A stretch of 64,000 nt of DNA from Trachythela sp. YZ-2020 (GCA_016169945.1 JADLSH010000367.1:6042501-6106500); one strand, 5' to 3'. Positions 47,001-53,656 are shown, numbered from the stretch's first letter. Notes: generated from the sequence alone by a model not told the origin. Made by a program: numbers and translations.

Positions 47001-49226
47001 TAGTATATATTTAATGAATATATCTCACAAACCGCTTCGTTTAAAGTTTTCTCTCACAATCTCTCATCCATTCTTATTATCTTCTCCCGCATTCAAACTG
47101 TTCAGTTTGTGTCCATATCTCAGTACTTCATCTTTTGCGGTATATAACTAAACTAAACTATAATGTTTATAATATGAAAAATAACAATAAACTGTCCGAA
47201 TTCCACACATCATTGTTAAGCTGTGAACCAAAGGTAGATTGTTCAGCCATTCCATCGAGCGTTGTCGGGGCCTGTGATGAGGATAGAGATTTACAGAGCG
47301 TCTCTGAAAATGGCATTGTGACTCATTTAAATCCGATTTAGAAGGTGCGTATAATTGGGTTTTCCAGATTTTTTTGGGTTATATTTGGCTTCTTTGTTGT
47401 AACCAAAGGCAAGTTACTAAGCAATTTCGGTGGCGATTGCCGTATGTTTCTGAATGTGTTCCATACTGCAGCTGGGCTTAGATTTATTACTATTAGATCG
47501 CCCTAAAATATCTTCACTAGCTATAGGTCTCTTTTGTTGTTCATCTCTATGGTTAGGTTGTGGGAATGTATTATTAATACTCTCGTTATTGATATCGACT
47601 GTTTTAGGGAATGGTCGTTCGTTAACTCTCTCCTGATGGCAATTATTGCTCCTTACTGCAGTTGTTTCGATCACGTATATAATCGTTAATAGTTATGTTA
47701 ATAGAAGCTTCATTAGCCATGGGATTTTGGCTAAGGTCACCTTAGCGAGGTCAAGATTAATATCTCCCATCATGATACTTTCTTTGTCCTCGTGATCAAT
47801 ATGTTGCGGTAATTTTTCAAATTCCTTAATTTCTCAGTTGATGAGTTTAGTGGTCTATACCAGGTAGTTATGAGATTAATGACCCAAGCTGTTGATATAA
47901 AACCATATTTATCAAAACACAATTCAAACCAAGGACAGTCCTTAAGCTGACCAAGGTTAAGGACTGTCCTTAATAACCTGACCCAGGGCGCTAGACCCAT
48001 ATGGGCAGTCCTTAACCTGACCAAGGGGCAATAATGAATAAACCCCTATATGGACAGTCCTTAATTATATGGTATATGTGTGACGTATATTGAGTCTATG
48101 GACCTGAAGTTGACATTTTGGAGACTTCAACCCGAACCACAAATTTATTAACCAAATAACAAAATAGTCTGCGACCGAAAACGTTGCTTTTTAACTATGT
48201 ACATACTAAAGTAAAGGCATTATCTAGCAGCAACATTGTTTGTGTCTCTTTCCAAAATGTCCTTTCTCGAGTCCTTGATCCAGTATATGGTGTTGAAGAC
48301 AGTTGATGATAGCTGCTTCCATTTGTATATAATAGCTATTATTTCCATAATATATTAACTACTAATATTATATCGACGAATTTGCAATTTTGAACATATT
48401 CAAGGTAACTCTAACTTAGAGCAAACGTCAGGCTGAATAGCCAAAGAGGTGGGTGGGTGGAAAATTCTTTCAATAACTTGAGTAAGCGAAGCGCTCAGTA
48501 TAAATGACATGATCTTGTTAGCATCCTGCAATCGATCCCTCCTGATCTATTTTTGGCAATCCATGTATAACCATCAATAGAGATGAGATCTGTTGCGGGG
48601 AAGTCAGAATCAAGTCTTGTTTCATTTAAACCTAAAACATCAAGTTCTTGTTCATACATGTATATTCTTAACTCATCAATATGCTTAATTAGGCTGGTAT
48701 TGTTAAGATTTTCTATTTTGAAGCCTCGAACCTTTGGAATTAAGCATGTTTGTTTGTTTGTTTGTTAGAATACCAGCACTATACAACTTGCTACCACCCT
48801 CGTCCCCAGTGCATCCTGCGCGGCGGGAGACAGATGAGGTTGTGAGGCCACAACAATTAAGCTACATAAAACACTTTGACTGTTTAGATATTTAGATAAT
48901 GCAATTCCACTGAATACCTTTTTTGAAATGTAGCTATTCTATTTTAGGGTTCGCTAAAATGTGTATAGGGCTTAATTATACACATCAAAATCATGTACTT
49001 GTTAATTTTTTAAACAATAGAATCTGAACACACAGTGGATGAGCCAACATCTGGATTTATACACTCCATTTTCATAATTTCCCTTACCATGTGGTTCTTT
49101 GTTGAAACGATGAAGATAAACTGGACTGGAACTGAACGAACACATGAAGATGACGTGAAATATCTCGATGATGAGCGATTTTGCAACAATAACGCAAACA
49201 AAAACATATCCCAAATACTGACTTGA
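26834..49226 (+). CDS. AGMO: Alkylglycerol monooxygenase (AGMO/TMEM195-like), 14 coding exons
   Basis: Membrane di-iron hydroxylase of the fatty-acid-hydroxylase superfamily. In characterised animals AGMO cleaves the ether bond of alkylglycerols using tetrahydrobiopterin, in the ER. Proposed exons: 26834-27050, 27147-27344, 27594-27697, 28525-28623, 32557-32623, 33293-33325, 33687-33719, 33881-33969, 34053-34112, 34532-34606, 34866-34982, 37151-37233, 38324-38415, 49021-49226. All introns are GT-AG and phases agree at every junction. The product is about 490 residues (human 445), with an extended polar C-terminus. Histidine clusters HRAAH (exon 2), HQVHH (exon 3) and HHRVHH (exon 5) are intact, as are [12 protein letters not shown] and [15 protein letters not shown] see no stop or frameshift, so the gene looks functional. 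Least certain are the first exon's 3' end and whether a leader exon exists upstream. Confidence 0.92.
27147..27344 (+). CDS. AGMO: AGMO exon 2
   Basis: Acceptor CTTTAG, donor GTAAAT. Reads [17 protein letters not shown] ... [14 protein letters not shown], containing the first histidine box (HRAAH). Confidence 0.88.
27594..27697 (+). CDS. AGMO: AGMO exon 3
   Basis: Acceptor TTTTTGAAG, donor GTAAGT. Encodes [20 protein letters not shown] and [13 protein letters not shown], with the second histidine box (HQVHH). Confidence 0.93.
28007..28144. repeat. Hairpin MITE in AGMO intron 3
   Basis: AATACATGGGTGCGCGGAAATACCAG on the left is complementary to the right arm ending CATCCATGTATTT, and GTTGAACATGATATCTCAC pairs with GTGAGATATCATGTTCAAC around a short loop. 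Nearly the whole 138 bp is one palindrome. A second small palindrome (AATCTCACATGTGAGATTAT) is near 28250. Confidence 0.85.
28525..28623 (+). CDS. AGMO: AGMO exon 4
   Basis: 33 codons from [16 protein letters not shown] to LYQIWTHTE, in phase 0 on both sides. The next intron is about 3.9 kb and holds a hAT-like MITE and the tyrosine-recombinase element. Confidence 0.93.
28750..29339. mobile_element. hAT-like MITE, family 1 copy b
   Basis: Same ends as the copy at 19427 (CAGGGGCGCAC and GTGCGCCCCTG), with its own perfect 8-bp duplication ATAATTAT (28742-28749 and 29340-29347). A C run and a CA microsatellite (about 29286-29319) lie just inside the right end. It is in AGMO intron 4. Confidence 0.95.
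29526..29637. repeat. Split repeat A1
   Basis: Begins TTTCCTTCTTTACTCACTGC and ends GTGAGCACTTGCCTA; nearly identical to 31441-31553. It contains a CGAAGGAAA/TTTCCTTC inner inversion. Confidence 0.92.
29718..30752 (-). pseudogene. Tyrosine recombinase, frameshifted
   Basis: The N-terminal SAM-like core-binding region is in the frame ending at 30315 (for example [20 protein letters not shown] and [20 protein letters not shown]). The first catalytic Arg lies in LGFTGLFR, read in a shifted frame near 30230. The C-terminal catalytic part (30170-29718) has [11 protein letters not shown] (HxxR), GRWKSDTS (W) and RDMYI (tyrosine nucleophile). Frameshifts at the A run near 30340-30350 and after LFR break the gene. 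An acceptor-like TTTTTTCAG precedes [11 protein letters not shown] near 30722, so the N-terminus may come from a spliced exon. Confidence 0.82.
30840..31010. repeat. Five spaced copies of a TTTGCCATCCGGC motif
   Basis: TTTGCCATCCGGC or close variants occur at about 30840, 30880, 30918, 30957 and 30998, separated by 24-30 bp of unrelated sequence. They lie between the recombinase and the zinc-knuckle exon of the tyrosine-recombinase element. Confidence 0.75.
31076..31272 (-). CDS. Zinc-knuckle exon of the gag-like gene
   Basis: Acceptor TTTTGTTTCAG just before 31272. Reads [20 protein letters not shown], then ETC, a CCHC knuckle in which the second Cys is Trp. The reading phase joins that of the upstream gag exon ending at 31627. 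Confidence 0.65.
31331..31440. repeat. Split repeat B1
   Basis: Begins GTAAAACTAAGAAGGCTGTC and ends GCAGGAAAATTCA; matches B2 at 32191-32324, which has about 19 extra bases before the last 17. It abuts A2. Confidence 0.92.
31441..31553. repeat. Split repeat A2
   Basis: Direct copy of A1, beginning TTTTCCTTCTTTACTCACTG immediately after B1. Confidence 0.92.
31627..32189 (-). pseudogene. Gag-like exon, frameshifted
   Basis: Starts [20 protein letters not shown] at 32189. A segment [20 protein letters not shown] resembles the N-terminal protein commonly coupled to tyrosine recombinases in cnidarian elements (from memory). After a frameshift near 31930 come [20 protein letters not shown] and an acidic then Lys-rich tail. 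It ends at a GTAACT donor after DNQLFRG. Spliced to 31272 it leads in phase into the zinc knuckle, and the intron then contains the B1-A2 junction. Confidence 0.7.
32191..32324. repeat. Split repeat B2
   Basis: Second copy of the B repeat, starting two bases beyond the gag start codon; it ends CATTTTT at the right border of the element. Confidence 0.9.
32557..32623 (+). CDS. AGMO: AGMO exon 5
   Basis: Acceptor CATTGCAG, donor GTACGA. Encodes [20 protein letters not shown] and HH, the third histidine box (HHRVHH). Confidence 0.93.
33293..33325 (+). CDS. AGMO: AGMO exon 6 (33-nt microexon)
   Basis: Acceptor TTATTTCAG, donor GTAAAC. With the flanking split codons it reads [11 protein letters not shown], matching the conserved human GRNRYCIDKNY segment. 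Confidence 0.9.
33687..33719 (+). CDS. AGMO: AGMO exon 7 (33-nt microexon)
   Basis: Acceptor TTTTAATAG, donor GTATGC. Reads [12 protein letters not shown] across its split codons; this fills exactly the conserved LIIWDKIFG segment missing between exons 6 and 8. Confidence 0.9.
33881..33969 (+). CDS. AGMO: AGMO exon 8
   Basis: Acceptor TTAAAACAG, donor GTTATC. Encodes [20 protein letters not shown] and NHWNPIWTQ, the part after the WDRIFG motif. Confidence 0.9.
34053..34112 (+). CDS. AGMO: AGMO exon 9
   Basis: Acceptor TTTTATAG, donor GTATGT; 20 codons, [20 protein letters not shown], matching human HHLFSIWTTFWATPGFFNK in length and key residues. Confidence 0.88.
34532..34606 (+). CDS. AGMO: AGMO exon 10
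   Basis: 25 codons including [18 protein letters not shown]; donor GTAAGT. Confidence 0.93.
34866..34982 (+). CDS. AGMO: AGMO exon 11
   Basis: 39 codons from [20 protein letters not shown] through a hydrophobic segment ([11 protein letters not shown]) to LEISQ; acceptor TTGTAG, donor GTAATA. Confidence 0.9.
35080..35833. mobile_element. hAT-like element in AGMO intron 11
   Basis: Left end CAGTGGCGTTGTGGC and right end GAGCCACCTCGCCACTG. Neighbouring octamers TACGTACA and GTTGTACA agree at only five positions, so the target duplication is uncertain. Subterminal G-rich and C-rich stretches and GGGGCGCC motifs occur at both ends. Non-coding. Confidence 0.7.
35834..37150. other. Rest of AGMO intron 11
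   Basis: No gene or clear element recognised; the sequence is AT-rich with short spurious frames. Confidence 0.5.
37151..37233 (+). CDS. AGMO: AGMO exon 12
   Basis: Acceptor TTTCCTGTAG, donor GTAAGT. Hydrophobic segment [20 protein letters not shown], then TLFDQ, matching human GFLLDQ. Confidence 0.93.
38324..38415 (+). CDS. AGMO: AGMO exon 13
   Basis: Acceptor TTTCCTTTAG, donor GTAAAA. Reads [20 protein letters not shown], then [11 protein letters not shown]. The next intron is 10.6 kb long. Confidence 0.92.
38463..39150 (-). pseudogene. LINE 1 reverse transcriptase part
   Basis: CR1/L2-like RT read on the minus strand. A shifted frame near 39050-39130 gives the RT start ([13 protein letters not shown]). 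The main frame holds [39 protein letters not shown] and the active site YVDD. It stops in a G/C run at 38470-38492, so the 3' end is missing or degraded. One frameshift is visible near 39030. Confidence 0.85.
39151..40484. other. Unassigned insertion between LINE 1 RT and endonuclease
   Basis: No coding signal. AGTAAACTGGAA near 39233 is matched inverted by TTCCAGTTTACT near 40465, suggesting that most of this stretch is a separate non-coding insertion. The ends are not defined well enough to classify it. Confidence 0.4.
40485..40899. mobile_element. Foldback element in LINE 1
   Basis: The left arm starts CCATTTGGTCGTAACTGTCG and the right arm ends with its complement. Inner arms (40593-40720 against 40735-40843) pair almost perfectly around a short loop with TCACCCCCCTGG. 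It splits the LINE 1 endonuclease from its RT. Confidence 0.8.
40900..41401 (-). pseudogene. LINE 1 N-terminal and endonuclease part
   Basis: Minus-strand frames give [20 protein letters not shown] and [20 protein letters not shown], then after a break an APE-type endonuclease fragment, [13 protein letters not shown] ... [11 protein letters not shown]. The first frame runs up to the BEL/Pao insertion point at 41402. Confidence 0.8.
41402..41620 (-). repeat. BEL/Pao LTR (3' LTR in element sense)
   Basis: 219 bp; lacks about 28 bp present in the other LTR (TTTTAGTATATATTTAATGA region at 46998-47026) and differs at scattered positions. Confidence 0.92.
41748..42771 (-). pseudogene. BEL/Pao integrase, C-terminal half
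   Basis: Continues from the LINE 2 insertion: [30 protein letters not shown], then YSNNEKSF where the catalytic Asp is expected (the usual form is SDN), then [19 protein letters not shown] with the catalytic Glu. A 136-bp tandem duplication (41941-42076 and 42077-42186) repeats the chromodomain-like tail [13 protein letters not shown] and MWSRWTR. Confidence 0.88.
42760..44067 (+). mobile_element. LINE 2, 5'-truncated, inserted in BEL/Pao
   Basis: Inserted in the integrase just after the first catalytic Asp. Begins near 42760, inside the RT domain, and ends with a TAA-repeat tail (about 44029-44067) instead of poly-A. Such TAA tails occur in some I-like LINEs. A TAC microsatellite lies at about 43814-43833. 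Confidence 0.88.
42771..43715 (+). pseudogene. LINE 2 reverse transcriptase
   Basis: [20 protein letters not shown] is followed by a frameshift near 42835, then [12 protein letters not shown]. The block usually reading GVPQGSxLGPLLF is [11 protein letters not shown], so about three residues of the PQG motif are missing. The active site FADDTNL is intact. A thumb-like region and C-terminal Lys-rich part follow to 43715. CR1/L2/Jockey-like by motifs. Confidence 0.88.
43978..45324 (-). pseudogene. BEL/Pao RNase H and integrase N-terminal half
   Basis: Reads [53 protein letters not shown] and [13 protein letters not shown] (RNase H). An HHCC region follows ([15 protein letters not shown] ... CYGCKKFQ), then [12 protein letters not shown] with the first catalytic Asp. 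After this the frame runs into the TAA-repeat tail of LINE 2. Confidence 0.9.
45443..46032 (-). pseudogene. BEL/Pao reverse transcriptase
   Basis: Two overlapping frames. The first has [26 protein letters not shown] and [18 protein letters not shown]. The second has [18 protein letters not shown] with the YVDD active site. Frameshifts separate them from each other and from the RNase H frame. Confidence 0.9.
46043..46381 (-). pseudogene. BEL/Pao aspartic protease
   Basis: 112 residues with the catalytic motif [17 protein letters not shown] near residues 29-45. Its first residues ([10 protein letters not shown]) are encoded in the dispersed repeat shared with 18.0-18.3 kb. Confidence 0.85.
46477..46983 (-). 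pseudogene. BEL/Pao gag N-terminus
   Basis: 168 residues, mostly charged coiled coil, starting [20 protein letters not shown] inside the LTR edge and ending in Glu-rich sequence. Much shorter than usual gag; the part up to the zinc knuckles appears deleted before the protease. Confidence 0.75.
46962..47209 (-). repeat. BEL/Pao LTR (5' LTR in element sense)
   Basis: 248 bp; TGTGTGGAATTC start and CCCGACA end on the minus strand. Just inside it is TGGCGACCCCGGCAGG, a plausible primer-binding region (TGGCGACC). Confidence 0.92.
47210..47316 (-). pseudogene. LINE 1 upstream coding remnant
   Basis: Minus-strand frame from the ATG at 47316 ([14 protein letters not shown]) to the BEL/Pao border. 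It continues in the same phase at 41401, which shows the BEL/Pao element landed inside this LINE. Confidence 0.65.
47417..47674 (-). CDS. Unassigned ORF upstream of LINE 1
   Basis: 85-residue polar frame rich in Asn, Arg and Pro ([20 protein letters not shown]). No recognisable domain. It could be part of a LINE leader or ORF1 remnant. Confidence 0.25.
   Translation of the reverse strand: MIETTAVRSNNCHQERVNERPFPKTVDINNESINNTFPQPNHRDEQQKRPIASEDILGRSNSNKSKPSCSMEHIQKHTAIATEIA
47700..48763 (-). pseudogene. Second LINE endonuclease fragment
   Basis: Minus-strand pieces of an APE-type endonuclease: [20 protein letters not shown] and [16 protein letters not shown] (48763-48530), then [14 protein letters not shown] and [11 protein letters not shown] (about 47870-47700). 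Between them is non-coding sequence with palindromic repeats of AAGGACTGTCCTTAA (47930-48065). Confidence 0.8.
49021..49226 (+). CDS. AGMO: AGMO terminal exon 14
   Basis: Acceptor TTAAACAATAG in the correct phase (1). A final hydrophobic segment [20 protein letters not shown] aligns with the last human membrane segment. It is followed by a charged tail longer than in human, ending ISQILT and TGA at 49224-49226. Confidence 0.85.
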
Positions 49227-49455
49227 TTTACCTACGGTGCACAAAATAATGTTAAATTATTTATTTCTGCATTGACGATAATTTTAAATCACGAAACTTA
49301 CTTGATAGGATTACTTGAGCATTTTATAATATGGTGTATGCCAAAAGGACGTGTTAATTATAGTACAATATTAAGGAATTCGTAGCTCAATAAGTTGAAT
49401 GTAAATTTTTCATCATATTTATATTATATGTATTAAATATATCTATAGCAGTATC

Positions 49456-50004
49456 CAGTCAACTATCGTTATAGCGGACACCCTGGGGACCGTCATTTAG
49501 TGTCCGTAATAGCGTGAGTCGGCAATAGGTTGTAAAATTTTAGGTTGTAAAATGTCACTACAATGTATTACTCCTTTTTGTTTATAATGTTCAGGTTTAC
49601 TGTGATACAAGAGTGCAAAGTACAAGTCAAAGTAAAATGCCTCGAAAGTAGTGTAAATAAAGCGGGAAAAGATCGGAACATTCTATATTTTTCTGTTTGT
49701 CAGTTTTGTCGACAGAAATGATGACGCACCGAGTCTTCAAAGTACTTCCGCTGATAAATAGAAACAGTAAAATATGTCACTGTATAAATTAAATTATGTC
49801 CATTTTATATTGTGTCCGGAGAAAAATGCGTCCAAGTGTTTGTTGGGGCCACATGAAGGGTCCGCAATGCCGTAATAGCGAGAGTCCCTAATAGCGAGAG
49901 TTATTTAAATACATTTCTGAGTAGTTTCGGCCGGGGATTTACAAACTGTCCTTAATAGCAGGGTGTCCGTAATAGCGGGGTGTCCGCAAGGCGAGAGTTG
50001 ACTG
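49456..50004. mobile_element. pogo/Tigger-like MITE
   Basis: Ends CAGTCAACTATCGTTATAGC and, inverted, CAGTCAACTCTCGCCTTGCG, matching the CAGTCAACTCTCGCTA-type ends of pogo/Tigger elements. Internal GTGTCCGTAATAGCG motifs are repeated near both ends. Located 230 bp downstream of the AGMO stop. No transposase. Confidence 0.85.
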
Positions 50005-50308
50005 TAATTATGTAGTGTTCTTTACATTCTCAGCAGAATCATTAAATTTCGGAAACCAATTACTGTACTTAGACACGACACTTGGGAAAAAATAAAAATA
50101 CAACTTACATCTTCAGCTTAACATAAAATATATCACGCAAACTAAACACCTCAAACCAGGTGTATCTTCCTTGTTACTCAGACAAAATGTGATCTTTGTT
50201 TATTGTGAGATGTCGTAATCTGTATTCCTGGACGTAATAAACACTTCCCAAATTTGCTTGAGCACACGCCAAACAATAGCTAGTGAATTGAATAGCACAA
50301 TAACTCAC
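50005..50308. other. No gene seen
   Basis: AT-rich; contains the donor side of the possible minus-strand exon next to it. Confidence 0.4.
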
Positions 50309-50413
50309 CCGGCTTGCTGAATTTAACCATAAACTAATATTAATTTTTTCAATTCCCTTTCTTCCGGGATTGTTCGGAACCACCCACTGAGAATAGTTTT
50401 TCTTTCCAGCCAT
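50309..50413 (-). CDS. Possible first coding exon, unknown protein
   Basis: ATG at 50413 in good context (AGGTGATGG) opens exactly 35 codons (MAGKKNYSQWVVPNNPGRKG ... LNSASR) before a perfect donor GTGAGT. I do not recognise the protein and found no following exon. If real, the gene runs leftward, antisense to AGMO's 3' region. Confidence 0.35.
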
Positions 50414-50564
50414 CACCTTGTTTCCGTTAATTTGTTTAATGTGCACACAAGCAAATTCCGGAAGTAACTATTCGAATAGTATATTGAACTGGCATATTTT
50501 TCGGACACTGATATGAAAATTAAAACAATGTGATTTGAGTCGAAAACTTTCTACGACAGACACA

Positions 50565-50645
50565 GACGATGTGACCGAGTGCCTACGGTGATCGACTGCT
50601 AACCATTGCGCTCTGCACGCGTGGATCCTAATCCCATCCTCGCCG
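50565..50645 (+). pseudogene. tRNA-Ser-like, degenerate
   Basis: Recognisable tRNA-Ser(GCT) outline (GACCGAGTG, GACTGCTAACC, CTCTGCACGCGTGG) with a broken T-arm (GGATCCTAATCCC) and mismatched stems. Confidence 0.75.
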
Positions 50646-50967
50646 ATCAATACCTTCACTAAGGAACACTAAAGTCGTTGAAGAACATTTTTTTCACAAA
50701 ACTTCAGATCAGTCACATTTAATTTAGAAATTTTAGAAAAATTTTCCCGACCCTCAGATGAAAATGAGAACAACGTGATTTGACTCTTACCGACAGAGGA
50801 ATCCTAACCTGCAGGTCACTCAATAACTTTGCAACGAAATGAAACTGGTTGAACAATGGTTTGTTTGACAAAACTCAAGACACTGTCATTTTGTTTAATT
50901 TTTTAAAAATTAAGGTCGACCTGAGATGAAAATTTGAACAACGTGAAAGTTTTCGACGACAGAGGCA

Positions 50968-51019
50968 GACGAGGTGGCCGAGTGGTTAAGTCGATGGACT
51001 GCTAATCCATTGTGCTCTG
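50968..51019 (+). pseudogene. tRNA-Ser(GCT), 3' truncated
   Basis: Canonical from GACGAGGTGGCCGAGTGG through the anticodon loop CTGCTAA, then cut in the variable arm by a deletion into the 3' flank. Confidence 0.85.
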
Positions 51020-51177
51020 TATATTACCACGGTAACAAAAGACGTTGAAGAAAACTGTTTTCGCAAAACTTGAGATCACTCCCATTTAATTTAGTAATTT
51101 TTCACAATTAATGTCAACCTTGAGAGAAAATTAGAACTATGTGATTTGAGTCTTAAAACTTTTCTACGACAGAGACA

Positions 51178-51208
51178 GACGAGGTGACCGGGTGGGTGAT
51201 CCTCGTCG
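51178..51208 (+). pseudogene. tRNA-Ser remnant with internal deletion
   Basis: Only the two acceptor-side ends remain (GACGAGGTGACCGGGTGG joined to ATCCTCGTCG). Confidence 0.8.
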
Positions 51209-51374
51209 TTCAATAATACTACCACGGTAACAAAAGACGTTGAAGAAAACTGTTTTCACAAAACTTGAGATCATTCTCATTGAATTTAGAAACTTTTCAA
51301 CATTATATTTCGACATTGATACGAAAATTAAAACTATGTGGTTTGAGTTATAAAATCTTTCGACGACAGAGGCA

Positions 51375-51456
51375 GACGAGGTGGCCGAGTTGTTAAAGCG
51401 TTGGACTGCTAATCCTTTGTGCTCTGCACGCGTGGGTTCGAATCCCATCTTCGTCG
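51375..51456 (+). tRNA. tRNA-Ser(GCT), possibly functional
   Basis: 82 nt with intact acceptor stem (one G-T pair), D-arm and T-arm (GTGGGTTCGAATCCCAT) and anticodon GCT. Two mismatches at the top of the anticodon stem (TTGGA against TCCTT) make function doubtful. Confidence 0.6.
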
Positions 51457-51621
51457 TTCAATAATACTACCGCGGTAACAAGGCGTTGAAGAACACTGTT
51501 TTCACAAAACTTGAGATCACTCCCACTTAATTTAGTAATTTTTCAAAATTAATGTCAACCACCCCAAGAAAATTTCAAGCTGATGTGATTTGTGTCTTAA
51601 AACGTTTCCAGGACATAGACA

Positions 51622-51705
51622 GACAACGTGACCGAGTGGCAAAAGAGATGGACAACAAATCCATATAATGCTCTGCACGCATGTGTGCGAATCCCATCTT
51701 TATCG
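51622..51705 (+). pseudogene. tRNA-Ser-like, degenerate
   Basis: The anticodon loop is CAACAAA instead of CTGCTAA, and acceptor and T-stems are mismatched. Confidence 0.8.
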
Positions 51706-51871
51706 TTCAATAATACTACTACGGTAACAAAAGAGGTTTGAAGAACACTTTTTTCACAAAACTTGAGACCACTCTCATTTAGTTTAGTAATTTTTCAAAA
51801 TGAATGTCAACCCTGAGAAGAAAATTAGAATTATGTGATTTGAGTCTTAAAACTTTTCTACGACAGAGACA

Positions 51872-51953
51872 GACGAGGTGACCGGGTGGCTATGGTGAAC
51901 GACTGCTAATCCATTGTGCTCTGCACGCGTCGGTTCGAATCCCATCCTCGTCG
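51872..51953 (+). pseudogene. tRNA-Ser(GCT)-like
   Basis: Acceptor stem and anticodon GCT retained, but the anticodon stem (AACGA against TCCAT) and T-stem carry mismatches. Confidence 0.75.
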
Positions 51954-52122
51954 TTCAATAATACTACTACTACAGTAACAAAATTGGTTCAAGAGCAATT
52001 TTTTCATTAAAATGATGACCAATGTCATTGAATTTAGAAACTTTTGAACATTATATTTCGACACTGATATGAAAATTAAAATAATTTGATTTGAGTTGTA
52101 AAACCTTTCGACGACAGAGACA

Positions 52123-52204
52123 GACAATGTAACCGAGTGGTTAAGGTGAAGGACTGCTAATCCATTGTGCTCTGCACGCCTCGGTTGGAATCCTAACTTC
52201 GTCA
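52123..52204 (+). pseudogene. tRNA-Ser-like, type B
   Basis: Type B features: T-loop GGTTGGAATCC, mismatched acceptor GACAATG. Confidence 0.8.
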
Positions 52205-52349
52205 CTCAATAACTTTTCAACGCAACGAAAGTTGTTGGACCAACCAAGATCACTATCATTTCGTTTAATTTTTTTCAAATTAAGGTCGACCTGAGATGAA
52301 AATTTGTACAACGTGATTTGAGTCTTAAAAGTTTTCGACGACAAAGGCA

Positions 52350-52431
52350 GACGAGGTGGCCGAGTGGTTAAGGCGATGGACTGCTAATCCATTGTGCTCT
52401 GCTCGCGTGGGTCTGAATCCCATCCTCGTCG
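52350..52431 (+). pseudogene. tRNA-Ser(GCT) with altered T-loop
   Basis: All stems match the canonical sequence, but the B-box core GGTTCGAATCC reads GGTCTGAATCC, which should impair transcription and folding. Confidence 0.7.
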
Positions 52432-52595
52432 TTCAATAATACTACTACAGTAACAAAATTGGTTCAAGAGAGCTTTTTTTATTAAACTCATGACCATATC
52501 ATTGAATTTAGAAACTTTTGAACATTATATTTCGACACTGATACGAAATTAAAATAATTTGATTTGAGTTATAAAACCTTTCGACGACAGAGACA

Positions 52596-52676
52596 GACAA
52601 TCTAACCGAGTGGTTAAGTTGATGGACTGCTAACCATTGTGCTCTGCACGCCTCGGTTGGAATCCTAACCTCGTCG
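52596..52676 (+). pseudogene. tRNA-Ser-like, type B
   Basis: One base missing in the anticodon arm (CTGCTAACC) plus the type B T-loop. Confidence 0.8.
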
Positions 52677-52913
52677 CTCAATAACTTTGCAACGCAACGA
52701 AAGTGGTTGAACAATGGGTTTTTTGACAAAATTCAAGATCGCTGTCATTTCGTTTAAAAATTTTTTAAAATTAATGTCGACCTGAGATGAAAATGTGAAC
52801 AACGTGATTGTTCAAAAGTTGTTCAAAAGTTTCTAAATTCAATGACATTGATCATAAGTTTAATGTAAAAATTGCTCTTGAACCAATTTTGTTACTGTAG
52901 TAGTATTATTGAA

Positions 52914-53002
52914 CGACGAGGATGGGATTCGAACCCACGCGTGCAGAGCACATTGGATTAGCAGTCCATACTCCATCGCCTTAACCACTCGGCCACCTCG
53001 TC
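52914..53002 (-). pseudogene. tRNA-Ser(GCT) with 7-nt insertion
   Basis: First minus-strand unit. Canonical except for a 7-nt insertion at the base of the anticodon stem and a 27-43 mismatch. The insertion is not at the 37/38 intron site, so it is not a tRNA intron. Confidence 0.85.
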
Positions 53003-53164
53003 TGCCTCTGTCGTCGAAAACTTTTAAGACTCAAATCACGTTGTTCAAATTTTCATCTCAGGTCGACCTTAATTTTTAAAAAAACTAAACAAAATGACAG
53101 TGATCTTGAGTTTTGTTAAAAAACCATTGTTCAACAACTTTCGTTGCGTTTCAATGTTATTGAG

Positions 53165-53246
53165 TGACCAGGTTAGGATTCCAACCGAGGCGTGCAGAGC
53201 ACAATGGATTAGCAGTCCATCACCTTAGCCACTCGGTACCATTGTC
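53165..53246 (-). pseudogene. tRNA-Ser-like, type B
   Basis: Anticodon stem and GCT loop intact; T-loop GGTTGGAATCC with C56 lost; acceptor stem mismatched. Confidence 0.82.
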
Positions 53247-53411
53247 TGTCTCTGTCATCGAAAGGTTTTATAACTCAAATCAAATTGTTTTAATTTTCAT
53301 ATCAGTGTCGAAATATAATGTTCAAAAGTTTCTAAATTCAATGACATTGATCATAAGTTTAATGAAAAATTGCTCTTCAACCAATTTTGTTACTGTAGTA
53401 GTATTATTGAA

Positions 53412-53493
53412 CGACGAGGATGAGGGTCGAACCCACGCGTGTAGAGGACAATGGATTAGGAGTCCTTCACCATAGCCACTCGGTCACCTCGTC
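53412..53493 (-). pseudogene. tRNA-Ser-like, type C, anticodon CCT
   Basis: Anticodon loop CTCCTAA. Acceptor stem intact, D-stem A10-T25 pair, one A-A mismatch in the anticodon stem. Confidence 0.78.
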
Positions 53494-53656
53494 TGTCTCT
53501 GTCGTAGAAAGGTTATAAGACACAAATTACATAATTCTAATTTTCTCGTCAGGGTTGACATCTATTTTGAAAAAATACTAAACTAAATGGGAGTGGTCTC
53601 AAGTTTTGTGAAAACAGTGTTCTTCAAACCTCTTTGTTACCGTGTGTATTATTGAA

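Larger units (their letters stand above)
41402..47209 (-). mobile_element. BEL/Pao LTR retrotransposon
   Basis: LTRs at 41402-41620 and 46962-47209 begin TGTGTGGAATTC and end TCCCGACA in the element's sense. They flank gag, protease, RT, RNase H and integrase frames on the minus strand. A 4-bp TCAT flanks both sides (41398-41401 and 47210-47213). The two sides join in one LINE 1 reading frame if the element and one TCAT are removed. The copy is dead: several frameshifts, a gap between gag and protease, a LINE inside integrase and an altered catalytic residue. Confidence 0.93.
38416..49020. other. AGMO intron 13 with nested retrotransposons
   Basis: This 10.6-kb intron contains LINE 1 (minus, 38463-41401 and 47210-47316), a BEL/Pao element (minus, 41402-47209) inserted in it, LINE 2 (plus, 42760-44067) inserted in the BEL/Pao element, a foldback element, and a further LINE fragment (47700-48763). 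Confidence 0.85.

Noticed and set aside
52914..53002. tRNA intron in the first minus-strand unit
   Set aside because: The 7-nt insertion is at the base of the anticodon stem, not at position 37/38.
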